A stretch of DNA of 42,500 bases from Trachelipus rathkii (lineage: Eukaryota; Arthropoda; Malacostraca; Isopoda; Trachelipodidae). Below, in pieces: positions 13,706 to 21,142 of this stretch. The notes under the pieces were generated by a model. It was not told the origin of the DNA. It worked only from the letters and a program-made list of their open reading frames with translations, and ran no database searches. Each line of letters begins with the position of its first letter. Positions within the stretch are counted from its first letter, which is position 1. The DNA lies in NCBI GenBank assembly GCA_015478945.1, contig JABUQX010002385.1, positions 1-42,500 of the forward strand, in the 5' to 3' direction. Made by a program: the position numbers and the translations under genes.

Positions 13706-13986
13706 ATAAGTTGGTATTATACTTATTATATATACGCTTCTCTATATCCAATCGCGCATACTTTTGCGCATTACTAAAATGGTAAGTTAACCGATATTAC
13801 TCACCATAGAACGGCTTTATATAACAAACTTGAATAACTTGCATTCAATATTCCTCTTATATCAGAAAGAATAAAGAAGTTTCAGTGGTCGATTAAGGTT
13901 CAGCCAATAGTTTCTACTCATTTTAATTTTTTTTTAAGCTAAAGGAATACCAAGATTCTAATTAGCAAAGACTAGAAAGATGTAGG

Positions 13987-14068
13987 AGGTGTCTCTCGGC
14001 ACCTCAGAGAGGACCGACGGGGGATTGTTCGCTACGCCATCTGTCCCTCTCGTCGGCTCGTAGCACCT
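13987..14068. repeat. GC-rich hairpin-forming sequence
   Basis: A compact GC-rich segment in AT-rich surroundings with nested complementarity. AGGTG at 13987 can pair with CACCT at 14000 or at 14064. CCGACG at 14014 pairs with CGTCGG at 14051, and that stem extends through GAG/CTC with a two-base bulge. It is followed by an A-rich tail. It may be a small element end or a structured RNA remnant. I cannot assign a family. Confidence 0.45.
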
Positions 14069-14511
14069 TAAAAAATTTAAAAAAAAAAAATATTTTTAAA
14101 AATTAACATTATAACATTAAAAAATTAACTTTATAAAAAAACTATATGCAAGCTCTCTGTAAACTCACTACCTTCGCGATCTTTTCTATTGCAGTTTTCC
14201 GCTAACACGTGACACTGCTGGGTACTCTGGCACTCTGAGCAGCATTTTATGAGAGCGCATTTGATCTCCGACCTAATTAAATTGAACACTTATTGCCTTA
14301 ACTTCTCTCGTGTGTGGAGCGAGATCACATTCTGCATATATACTCACTCCACACACTTCATTATACACTACTTCATCAATTACTTGTTAATTAATTATTA
14401 GCAATTTTCGATAGTGTTCTTTCCATCAAACTCCCAATCACTCTCATTTCATCAGTTCAATAAGACACCATCTCTATAATTTCATATATTACTAATATAA
14501 TAGTACAGTAT

Positions 14512-14516
14512 ATATC

Positions 14517-14564
<48 letters not shown>

Positions 14565-14578
14565 TTATATATAATATA
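14512..14578. repeat. (AT)n microsatellite on the left of the fold-back element
   Basis: About 65 bases of AT repeat ending exactly where the left arm of the fold-back element begins. A second (AT)n tract starts where the right arm ends. Confidence 0.9.
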
Positions 14579-14584
14579 GGTCTA

Positions 14585-14684
14585 GCCTCTAAGAAGAGCC
14601 AGCAATCCATAATCTCAAAACTACAGCGCTACAGGAAAAGGAAAACATTGCTGGGAATGCTGGCCAATTTTAGTGCGGAAAAAT

Positions 14685-14729
<45 letters not shown>

Positions 14730-15330
14730 AAATATTCTCAAAAACTACAATAGCTACAGCGAAAGGAATACATTTTTGGAATCCTCGTAAATTTTGGATG
14801 GAAAATGTAAAAAAAATAAAAAATTAAAAAATTATTGTTAATAATTATAGTAAATATGGATTAGAAGGCCTATTTAGAGACTTTTATTGGTTACTCGTTA
14901 TAATAAATAACTTTTAATTAAATTTTGCTTTTTTTTTTTACTAAGAATACCCCAAGGGTATACCGCACTGATGGCGGAGTCGGGTCTCTCGGCCTTCGGG
15001 AACTAGGGTAACTAATTCCCCCCTCCGGGGAGGTCTCCGGAACCCCCGCCTTTGGTTTTGGGTGTCGCGGGGTATTTTTTCCCGCCCTCCCCTACGGGGT
15101 ATGAAAACGTCCCCCCTGTGTTCCCCGTCGCTCGAGCCCCTAAATTGCGTGTAATACTTACAAATAATATATATATACTACTATGTCCAGCACCCCGCAA
15201 AATAAAAAATAGCCAATTTTTTGTTAATTTATTTTTTAATTTTTTTTTTTTACATTTTCGAACAAAAATTTTACAAGGATTCAAAAATGTATTTCATTTC
15301 ATTGTTAGTTTTTGTAGTTTTCGAGATATT

Positions 15331-15381
<51 letters not shown>

Positions 15382-15490
15382 CTAGCAGAAGACCTTCGTA
15401 ATAATTTTGCCAGGATTCCAGCAAATTCCTCTTTCCGGTAGCTGTTGTAGTTTTTTGAGAATATGGATTGTGGATTCCAATGCTGGTCCA
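14585..15490. mobile_element. Fold-back (inverted-repeat) element with GC-rich core
   Basis: The left arm (about 14598-14825) and the reverse complement of the right arm (about 15195-15490) are clearly related. Each arm contains two copies of a unit of roughly 100-120 bases. A unit begins with TCTCAAAAACTAC or TCTCGAAAACTAC, passes through GGAAT and a TTTGGAATCC- or GCTGGGAATG-like segment, and ends in a run of A (38 A at the longest on the left, about 50 T on the right). The arms enclose unique sequence and a GC-rich core (about 14945-15150). No transposase is present, so it would be non-autonomous, similar in plan to a MITE or Foldback-type element. Both ends abut (AT)n tracts, so a target-site duplication cannot be read. 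Confidence 0.6.
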
Positions 15491-15542
15491 TATATATATA
15501 TATATATATTATATATATAATATATAAATATATATTATATAT

Positions 15543-15581
<39 letters not shown>

Positions 15582-15675
15582 TATCTATATATATATATAT
15601 TAATATTATATATATATATATATATAATATATTATATATATATATATAGGTACATATATATATATATTATTATAT

Positions 15676-15706
<31 letters not shown>

Positions 15707-15762
15707 ATATATAGTATATATAATTATATATATATTATATATATATATATAAATAATATATC

Positions 15763-15795
<33 letters not shown>

Positions 15796-15832
15796 AAATA
15801 TATATAATAATTATATATAATATATATTCTAT
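15491..15832. repeat. Long imperfect (AT)n microsatellite
   Basis: About 340 bases of alternating A and T with interruptions, starting directly at the outer edge of the fold-back element's right arm. Confidence 0.95.
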
Positions 15833-16250
15833 AAAAGGAACGTTAAGTTAAAATTAAAATGCTTCACATTTAGTTAAATAAATTGACATTTATACAAACT
15901 TTTTTTACCTTAAAAATTAAAACAACATTGTAAATATTTAACCTAAATTTTCTGACTCCGGAAAACGCGGTCCATGAGATACGTATGAGCCAATCAAAAC
16001 ACTAACAGCCAATGAATGGATCATATTGTCATAACCCTCGTCTATTCGGTGAAACGGAAAACTTATATGTTAGGTCACTATTGCAATATCATAGCTCTTC
16101 AAGCTTAAAAATCAAATGAAAAAAGAAAAATAAATATTGAATATATATACCATAAAGTAATTTTGTCAAACGAATTGTCTATATTATTACTTGGAAAAAA
16201 ATTAAGTAATCTTTTTGAACTTCATACCCTAACTTATTGTGTGCTCACAG
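15833..16250. other. Spacer with a short dispersed repeat
   Basis: No gene seen. Around 16105-16175 the sequence matches the reverse complement of about 3590-3660. The best part is 22-23 bases at 16149 (ATACCATAAAGTAATTTTGT and on), flanked by weaker similarity. Two CCAAT pentamers lie at 15990 and 16009, but no core promoter can be tied to them. Confidence 0.4.
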
Positions 16251-16358
16251 GAAAGATTTCTTAAGATTTATCAAGCAACTGTTCCAGCATAAGATCTTAA
16301 AAGGCTACTACAGAAATCTTAGGCTTTCAGCAGCGAAAATTAAAGATAGAAATTTCTG
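16251..16358 (+). CDS. Unrecognised coding-like exon
   Basis: Plus-strand frame opening after a good acceptor (GTGCTCACAG, ending at 16250) and reading about 36 residues of mixed composition, such as KDFLRFIKQLFQHKILKGYY followed by a basic stretch. A possible GTGCGT donor follows at 16359. If that donor is not used, the frame runs on to a TGA at 16405-16407. It is on the same strand as the unrecognised gene at 17.38-18.2 kb and could be one of its upstream exons, with the degraded inverted copy lying in the intervening intron. That link is inference only. No family is recognised. Confidence 0.3.
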
Positions 16359-16689
16359 GTGCGTTCCACCAGAAATTGGGCATAAATCCCGATTATTCAG
16401 GATTTGAACCTTATTAATCCTACAGCCTTACGCCGTTAATCTTAGAGCCTTACGCCAATTTGAATAAAACTTACTGAAAATGTCATAAATATTCAAATTT
16501 GAAATTTTTTTTTGGCAGAAAAATTTTTAATCAGAAATAAGCTAATAAAATTCATCGGAACCCACGATACAAATGCATGGTACAAGAACATTTTTCTAAC
16601 AGTACCCCCGACCCGTAGATGGTGGTAAAATAATTAAATATTACTTCAACACCATGATAAGCCTATTAAAAAATATAAATACAGAAGCA

Positions 16690-16885
16690 TATGACAGTAA
16701 AAGTAGTTTTACATGCTATAAAAATGAAATATGGAGACTTCAAAACTTTTTTCCAAAATAATTTCCCGAGGATTTTTTTACGATTTTCTTTCCTTTCAGC
16801 TCATTTAATCATTTCGTGTAAGTTTCAAGAAAATCGGAAAGTAAGCTTCGTTGAAATCGGTGTGAGCCGTCGTTATTAAATAAAG
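16690..16885 (+). repeat. Probable dispersed-repeat fragment
   Basis: This stretch contains AAGTTTCAAGAAAATCGG followed by GAAATCGGTG. I have met similar 'AAGTTTCATGAAAATCGG' phrases in non-coding repeats of arthropod genomes. A 62-codon open frame covers it, but the composition and the stop close to a run of T suggest repeat DNA rather than a gene. The boundaries are unclear. Confidence 0.25.
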
Positions 16886-16949
16886 GCCCTGAATTTTTTT
16901 TTAAACGCAGTAAAAAATTTGAATTTCGTGAGACGTTTAGATCTAAACA

Positions 16950-17296
16950 TTCATCAGCTGACACATAAAAACAAATGTAAATATATGTTATTATCTAATT
17001 TAATCCATCAATTAATTTACTTAATTAAATAATTTAATCGATATCAAAAATCCGTATGTGGAATAATAATAAAAAAAACATTGGCAACAAAGAAGATATT
17101 ATTTATAAGACCTTGGCGATAATCATCATTAAAAAATATTGGAACAATTGAAAACTCGAAAAAAATTAAAGGAATTAATTCGTTAAATATTTTCCTGATT
17201 AAAAGCCAATTTATTATCGAAAACCATTAAATAAATGGCACGTAATAAGTTTTGTACAAATTACATTTGCGTAAGAAAGTTAATAAAACCTATTAA
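16950..17296 (-). pseudogene. Degraded inverted copy of the gene fragment at 17.59-17.87 kb
   Basis: Read on the minus strand, this segment aligns with the plus-strand region 17590-17865. Shared landmarks in the same order are: ATTACGTGCCATTTATTTAA against ATTACGCGCCATTTTTTAGC; AATCAGGAAAATAT against AATCAAGAAAATAT; GATGATTATCGCCA against AATGATTGTTGTCGCA; a TTAATTGATGGATTAAATTA stretch; and TATGTGTCAGCTGAT. The match runs through the inferred exon 2, intron 2 and the start of exon 3. This copy has internal stops, extra sequence of roughly 60 bases in the middle, and TTACG where the acceptor TTTAGG should be. It is therefore a dead copy that includes an intron, which points to DNA-level duplication rather than retroposition. 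Confidence 0.55.
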
Positions 17297-17376
17297 TATA
17301 CTAGAGCCTAACTCCTATGCTAACTCTTCAATGCTAATGCTTGTTTATATCTCGTGATTATTCAATATTACTTCAG

Positions 17377-17571
17377 TGCAAACTAAAGGGAGAAATTTCT
17401 ATCTTTAAATCTTACTGCCGTAGGATTGAAAATGGGACAATCGTGAAACGTTTAACTTCATCATTATTCAATAATAATTTCCGTGAAACATACCCAGATC
17501 TATCTTTAAATTTTCGCTGCAAGAATCTTGAACGGCTTGAATTGGTTTCTGATGTAAACCTACATTGGAGG
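17377..17571 (+). CDS. Unrecognised gene, inferred exon A
   Basis: Sixty-five codons open without interruption after a good acceptor (ATTACTTCAG, ending at 17376) and up to a GTAGTT donor at 17572. The frame is phase 0 at both ends. Composition is that of a soluble protein: KLKGEISIFKSYCRRIENGT, later NFRETYPDLSLNF and CKNLERLELVSDVN. An in-frame stop lies just upstream of the acceptor, so the coding part must begin at this splice site or be continued from another exon. Joining to the next exon keeps the frame across a 40-base intron, which is very short. I recognise no domain. Indels in the assembly or decay of a gene copy remain possible. Confidence 0.42.
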
Positions 17572-17611
17572 GTAGTTTTTATATTTCAATATGTTTAATC
17601 AACTTTTTTAG

Positions 17612-17779
17612 GCAAACATAATTAATACAAAATTGATTACGCGCCATTTTTTAGCAGTTTCTGCCAGTAATTTAGTTTTAAATCAAGAAAATATTAATGA
17701 ATTGGCTTTGAAAGTTGAAACTCTCATTTTCTGTTCCGATAATGATTGTTGTCGCATTTTCCGCATGCTGTTTCGTGAT
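17612..17779 (+). CDS. Unrecognised gene, inferred exon B
   Basis: Fifty-six codons between a TTTTTTAG acceptor (ending at 17611) and a GTTAAT donor at 17780, phase 0 at both ends. The peptide has the regular hydrophobic spacing of helical protein: LITRHFLAVSASNLVLNQEN, then ELALKVETLIFCSDND and CCRIFRMLFRD. If the intron is not removed, the frame stops at 17786-17788. This is the part also present, in decayed form and inverted, at 16.95-17.3 kb. Better preservation here than in the copy fits a constrained coding sequence, though I cannot name the family. Confidence 0.45.
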
Positions 17780-17845
17780 GTTAATTAAATTAATTCATTG
17801 ATTAAATTAGACTTTAAGATATATTTGCCTTTGTTTATATGTCAG

Positions 17846-17974
17846 CTGATAGTTGTTAACAGTCAAGTATTCTTAGAAAATGGCTTTTCTTCAGATCTCG
17901 TTATACCAGCCTTTCAAGTTCTTGGTTCGCCGAATACATCCTTATTATTTATTTTTGTACATTTTATCAAATAG
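17846..17974 (+). CDS. Unrecognised gene, inferred exon C
   Basis: Opens in phase 0 after TTATATGTCAG at 17845, the end of an AT-rich 66-base intron candidate. It reads LIVVNSQVFLENGFSSDLVI then PAFQVLGSPNTS, which joins without a frame change to exon B. The remaining codons to the TAG at 17972 are T-rich and hydrophobic (LLFIFVHF) and may already be intron. I could not place a convincing donor, so the 3' end of this exon is uncertain. No family is recognised. Confidence 0.4.
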   Translation: MIVVNSQVFLENGFSSDLVIPAFQVLGSPNTSLLFIFVHFIK

Positions 17975-18054
17975 TTTTTAACATTACATTTTATTAATAA
18001 AATAATTTTATTTATTTATTTTTTAACATGCTTTGTTAATAAAAATGAAAAAAG

Positions 18055-18205
18055 TCAAATATTTGAAAATAGATACGTGACACGAGTAGACGAAGCTCTG
18101 ATAACTGCAAATAACGAAACATTTGAATTCTCAAATTGTCTTAAAGCTAATAATTACAGTATGGTAGTTAGGTATTTAGAAATTAAAAGAAATCTTCCCC
18201 CCTAA
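18055..18205 (+). CDS. Unrecognised gene, probable last exon
   Basis: After an AT-rich stretch that looks like intron, a frame of about 50 codons reads SQIFENRYVTRVDEALITAN then NETFEFSNCLKANNYSMVV and RYLEIKRNLPP, ending at a TAA (18203-18205). An AATAAA polyadenylation signal follows at 18211-18216, so this fits a terminal exon of the gene whose earlier exons lie at 17377-17974. The acceptor is weak (AAAAAAG just before 18055) and its phase does not match an obvious donor in exon C, so the junction is unresolved. The (AAT)n repeat begins immediately after. Confidence 0.4.
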
Positions 18206-18216
18206 AAAATAATAAA

Positions 18217-18217
18217 A

Positions 18218-18259
<42 letters not shown>

Positions 18260-18272
18260 TAATAATAATAAT

Positions 18273-18356
<84 letters not shown>
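18217..18356. repeat. (AAT)n microsatellite
   Basis: About 140 bases of AAT units with a few phase shifts. The open frames across it are homopolymers of Asn, Ile or Leu and are not genes. It forms the left half of an inverted pair with the (ATT)n tract at 18.42 kb. Confidence 0.95.
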
Positions 18357-18358
<2 letters not shown>

Positions 18359-18418
18359 CAAGGCCAGCACACCACATGAAAACCACAAGGGCTTGTTAGA
18401 AGTCTTTTACATAATCAA

Positions 18419-18419
18419 A

Positions 18420-18453
<34 letters not shown>

Positions 18454-18457
18454 ATCA

Positions 18458-18492
<35 letters not shown>

Positions 18493-18526
18493 TATTATAT
18501 TATTATTATTATTATTATTATTATTA
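18419..18526. repeat. (ATT)n microsatellite, inverted relative to the preceding one
   Basis: About 108 bases of TTA/ATT units. Because it is the complement of the AAT tract 63 bases to the left, the two could pair into a long hairpin around a short unique loop. It ends a few bases before the splice donor of the Spred exon. Confidence 0.95.
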
Positions 18527-18538
18527 GACTTGACTTAC

Positions 18539-18722
18539 CCTTTGGTCTGATATTCGCTTTCCATAGATAAAATACTCTGGTTCTACTTCGTCAGGGTCAG
18601 TAATTATAATGCGTTTTCTGACAGACACGTTGGAAAAGCCCCCTCCCCCCATTGGCACCCACAAACCAGTACTGTCATCACGCATCATCACCTGTGCCCG
18701 CACTCGTACCAGATTATTGCCG
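18539..18722 (-). CDS. Spred: Spred (sprouty-related EVH1 protein) exon, N-terminal half of EVH1 domain
   Basis: Spred proteins are membrane-associated inhibitors of RAS-RAF-MAPK signalling. Their N-terminal EVH1 domain binds neurofibromin. This 184-base exon has a TTTCTTTACAG acceptor and an AGG|GTAAGT donor and is open throughout, as one leading base plus 61 complete codons. It reads NNLVRVRAQVMMRDDSTG, then LWVPMGGGGFSNVSVRKR and EYFIYGKRISDQR. The V+VRAQVM-RDDS-G-W-P-GGGG-SNVSV pattern and the later YGKR-SDQ are the hallmark of the first half of the Spred EVH1 domain. The intron after the -SDQ- position agrees with the family as I recall it. The exon carrying the rest of EVH1 (with its PTFHHW motif) should lie at lower coordinates, and I did not find it. 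The start-codon exon should lie at higher coordinates. No frameshift or stop is present. Confidence 0.88.
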
Positions 18723-18744
18723 CTGTAAAGAAAAAATAAATTTA

Positions 18745-18795
18745 TTAATATATTATATATATATTATATAATATATATATATATATATAATATAA

Positions 18796-18836
<41 letters not shown>

Positions 18837-18870
18837 ATTATATATAATATATTATATATATATAATTATA
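18745..18870. repeat. (AT)n microsatellite in the Spred intron
   Basis: About 125 bases of interrupted AT repeat starting some 20 bases upstream (in the sense of the gene) of the exon's acceptor. Confidence 0.9.
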
Positions 18871-19136
18871 TCCTATTCTGTTTTACGACTCCGTCACGTT
18901 TTGATTTTTGTTTTGTTTTGTTTTTTAAATATATTGCTACTCGTATGATAACTAAACAATGAATTTCAGTGGTTTAACGACATGAATTCAAAGTTGACAT
19001 ATTTTAAATAATTTTTTAAAATCAACATTTATGTTAAATATTTTTTCAAAAATGAAATATCTCGAAAGTACGACACTTACAGAAAACCATTACATATTTG
19101 GAATCAGAGTAGTAAAGCGTATTACAAAAATGTAAT
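18871..19136. other. Intronic or intergenic sequence with a repeat-like phrase
   Basis: No coding sequence seen. Around 19050-19130 the phrase GAAATATCTCGAAAGTACGA, followed by TTTGGAATC, resembles the TCTCGAAAACTAC...TTTGAATCC units in the arms of the fold-back element at 14.6-15.5 kb. It may be a diverged single unit of that family. Confidence 0.35.
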
Positions 19137-19221
19137 CTATATATATAATATATCATTATATATAATTATTATTATATAATATATATAATATTTATAATAT
19201 ATATATATATATATATATATT
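19137..19221. repeat. (AT)n microsatellite
   Basis: Interrupted AT repeat leading directly into a GC-rich segment. Confidence 0.9.
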
Positions 19222-19292
19222 AGGGCTCTGACCGACGGGGACAGAGGGGGGACGTTTCCAATACCCGTAGGGGAGGGGCGGAGGAACCCGGA
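19222..19292 (-). mobile_element. Partial copy of the fold-back element's GC core
   Basis: About 60 bases match the reverse complement of about 15075-15135 in the fold-back element. Shared phrases in order are GACGGGGA, CAGAGGGGGGACGTTT against CAGGGGGGACGTTTTC, ATACCCGTAGGGGAGGG against ATACCCCGTAGGGGAGGG, then GGCGG. No arms accompany it. It abuts an (AT)n tract on its left, as the full element does. Confidence 0.6.
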
Positions 19293-19296
19293 CAAC

Positions 19297-19527
19297 CACA
19301 TACCAAATGGTTTTATTTGTTTTATTTAGCTTTAAATACTGATTTTTTTTCTATTTATTGTTCATCTACATTATCGGGCTATCTCTTATCCCAAAAACTT
19401 CAACTTACACACACACACACAACAACACACACACACATCTACACCCACATATATTATATATATTATAATATATATATATATAATTATATATATATATATA
19501 GTATATAATATATATATTATTATATTT

Positions 19528-19572
<45 letters not shown>

Positions 19573-19740
19573 CGTTAGTGTGTGTGTGTGTGTGTGTGTG
19601 TGCGTTAGTGTGTGTGTGTGTAAGGTGAGGGTTTTTGGGATAAGAGATGCCCCGATAATGTAATGACAATAATAGAAAAAAAATCATGTAGTAAGGCATA
19701 AATAAAACAAATAAATAAACCATATAATTGGTTTTTCTAG
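19297..19740. repeat. Imperfect palindrome with CA/TG and AT centre
   Basis: The left arm (about 19297-19440) and the reverse complement of 19558-19740 align over some 150 bases. Matching landmarks are ACCAAATGGTTTTATTTGTT against ACCATATAATTGG plus TTTATTTGTTTTATTTA; a TGATTTTTTTTCTATT phrase; ACATTATCGG; ATCTCTTATCCCAAAAAC; and an (AC)n run. Each arm has an AC/GT dinucleotide repeat on its inner side and (AT)n at the centre. The right-hand GT run carries TGCGTTAG interruptions. The arms differ by many small changes, so it is either an old inverted duplication or element, or a noisy fold-back read. Confidence 0.6.
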
Positions 19741-19860
19741 ACTGCTACAAAATTTTAGAAGAAAAAAATTTATATTGATTTGGTCAAAGAAATATAAAAA
19801 TGTTCGTTCATTTGCTTTAGAACGCTTACTTGAGTCACTTTAAAAATTTATTAAATTATT

Positions 19861-19886
19861 AAAATTGTCATTATTATTAATTATTA

Positions 19887-19978
<92 letters not shown>
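19861..19978. repeat. (ATT)n microsatellite
   Basis: About 118 bases of nearly perfect ATT units, followed by a few AGT units. The open frame over it is a poly-isoleucine artefact. Confidence 0.95.
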
Positions 19979-20127
19979 CTGAGTAGTAGTAGTAGAGAAC
20001 ATGATATTACTTGTCATACAGGTCATTTGGAATAAAAATCTGAACTTCGCAACAGCATCGAAAAATTTTCTTACCATATGTCACAAACTCTTATTGTTGC
20101 CCCGTATTTAGAAAAGTAATATCAACA

Positions 20128-20220
20128 AACAAACCACACAACAAATGTCAACGTATCCACAAAACCACACAAAAAATGTCAACGTATCCACAAAGCCACA
20201 CAACAAATGTCAAAGTATCC
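20128..20220. repeat. 31-base tandem repeat, three copies
   Basis: Three consecutive units of 31 bases, each containing CCACACAACAAATGTCAACG (or a one- or two-base variant) and ending in TATCC. The units differ at two to four positions. It is a short minisatellite in otherwise unique sequence. Confidence 0.85.
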
Positions 20221-20563
20221 ACAGGCCTTTCAGTATATTTTTTTTATCCCTAAATAACAGCAACGAAACAAAAGTTAAACCTTTCAATTTCTTTTATGAG
20301 AGAGATCGTAACTAAACACAAAGTCAATTCGATAAAAACATAATATGTATTATTACCCAGAAGCTTTCAATGAACACAATTGGGGTTTACAAGAGAAGGT
20401 ATTCATCAAATTTCATCTCACATCCAGGAAATCAAAAGTACTAATTCATTTATCTGTCATTAAAGAGGTCAAAAATAAGATTGAAGAATCCTGAAACTAA
20501 GCAGATAGAAAAGAGTTTTCAGTAACTCTTGAAGAAGGTTAAGGGAAACTGATTACGATTTAA
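20221..20563. other. Spacer, no gene seen
   Basis: Ordinary AT-rich sequence without a splice-bounded open frame, RNA gene or recognisable element. Confidence 0.5.
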
Positions 20564-20588
20564 ATATATATATATTTAACATATTATA

Positions 20589-20642
<54 letters not shown>

Positions 20643-20712
20643 TTATATATTAATATATATATGATAATATTTATATATATATATATTATATTATATATAT
20701 AATATATATATC

Positions 20713-20743
<31 letters not shown>

Positions 20744-20745
20744 GT
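20564..20745. repeat. (AT)n microsatellite beside the SINE-like copy
   Basis: About 180 bases of interrupted AT repeat. It lies at the 3' side of the minus-strand tRNA-like sequence, where a SINE would carry its simple-sequence tail. Confidence 0.9.
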
Positions 20746-20995
20746 AAATAAAGAACTATTGTGGGAAGGTAAGGAAAATTGCCTCCTCTGGGGTCGAACC
20801 AACGCATGTTGCGACACCTGAGACGACATACTCGGACGCTCTACCGACTGAGCTATCCTCTAACCAGAAAAGTTAGATTCAAGAACGCTTTCAAACGACC
20901 AAGCCCCTCAAGACGATATCACCAGGTTTTCGCCCTGTCCTTCCTCGTTCTGTAAGATTTAATTAATAAATGTAAATACTGCAATAGACCGCAGT
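20746..20995 (-). mobile_element. tRNA-derived SINE-like element
   Basis: On the minus strand the segment 20860 to 20781 reads as a tRNA-like head. An RNA polymerase III A box (TAGCTCAGTCGG, 20844-20855) is followed about 45 bases later by a B box (GGTTCGACCCC, 20790-20800). The A-B spacing is longer than in most tRNAs and the ends do not form an acceptor stem, so it is not a working tRNA. After the B box come about 45 bases of unique sequence and then the (AT)n tract. The stretch 20861-20995, upstream of the head on this strand, is of unknown nature and may not belong. A tRNA pseudogene is the main alternative. Confidence 0.6.
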
Positions 20996-20996
20996 A

Positions 20997-21142
20997 ATAT
21001 ATATATATATATATATAATATAATATTTTATATATATAGATTATTTTTATGTGGTAACTTGAAATAGTATGCTATACTTATGTAGTCTGTGAGTTTGTAA
21101 TATATATATATTATATATATATAATATATATATAATATATAT
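20997..21142. repeat. Two (AT)n tracts around a short unique spacer
   Basis: (AT)n at about 20997-21040 and 21100-21142, separated by about 60 bases of unique sequence. The second tract runs directly into the LINE fragment. Confidence 0.85.

Noticed and set aside
13530..13751. Tyr-Ile repeat protein on the minus strand
   Set aside because: It is only the reading of an (AT)n microsatellite.
13805..13855. A 51-base minus-strand exon with a GTGAGT donor
   Set aside because: The donor is good and the peptide plausible, but the acceptor is weak and the stretch is too short to separate from chance. I mention it only as a possible partner of the exon at 12.84-13.04 kb.
15012..15441. Overlapping frames of 129 (plus) and 90 (minus) codons
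   Set aside because: Both cross the GC core and the poly-T arm of the fold-back element and contain poly-Phe or basic low-complexity strings. No conserved domain is seen, and element structure explains the region better.
15990..16013. Two CCAAT boxes 19 bases apart as a promoter
   Set aside because: No start site, TATA element or first exon can be tied to them, and such pentamers are common by chance.
16330..16360. Similarity of GCAGCGAAAATTAAAGATAG to the complement of about 17500-17525
   Set aside because: The match is about 20 bases, AT-rich and out of order relative to the main inverted duplication, so it may be coincidence.
18183..18399. Poly-Asn and poly-Leu/Ile open frames
   Set aside because: They are trinucleotide-repeat artefacts of the (AAT)n tract.
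20781..20860. A functional tRNA gene on the minus strand
   Set aside because: The A and B boxes are good, but the acceptor stem does not pair and the spacing between boxes is too long. A SINE head or tRNA pseudogene fits better.
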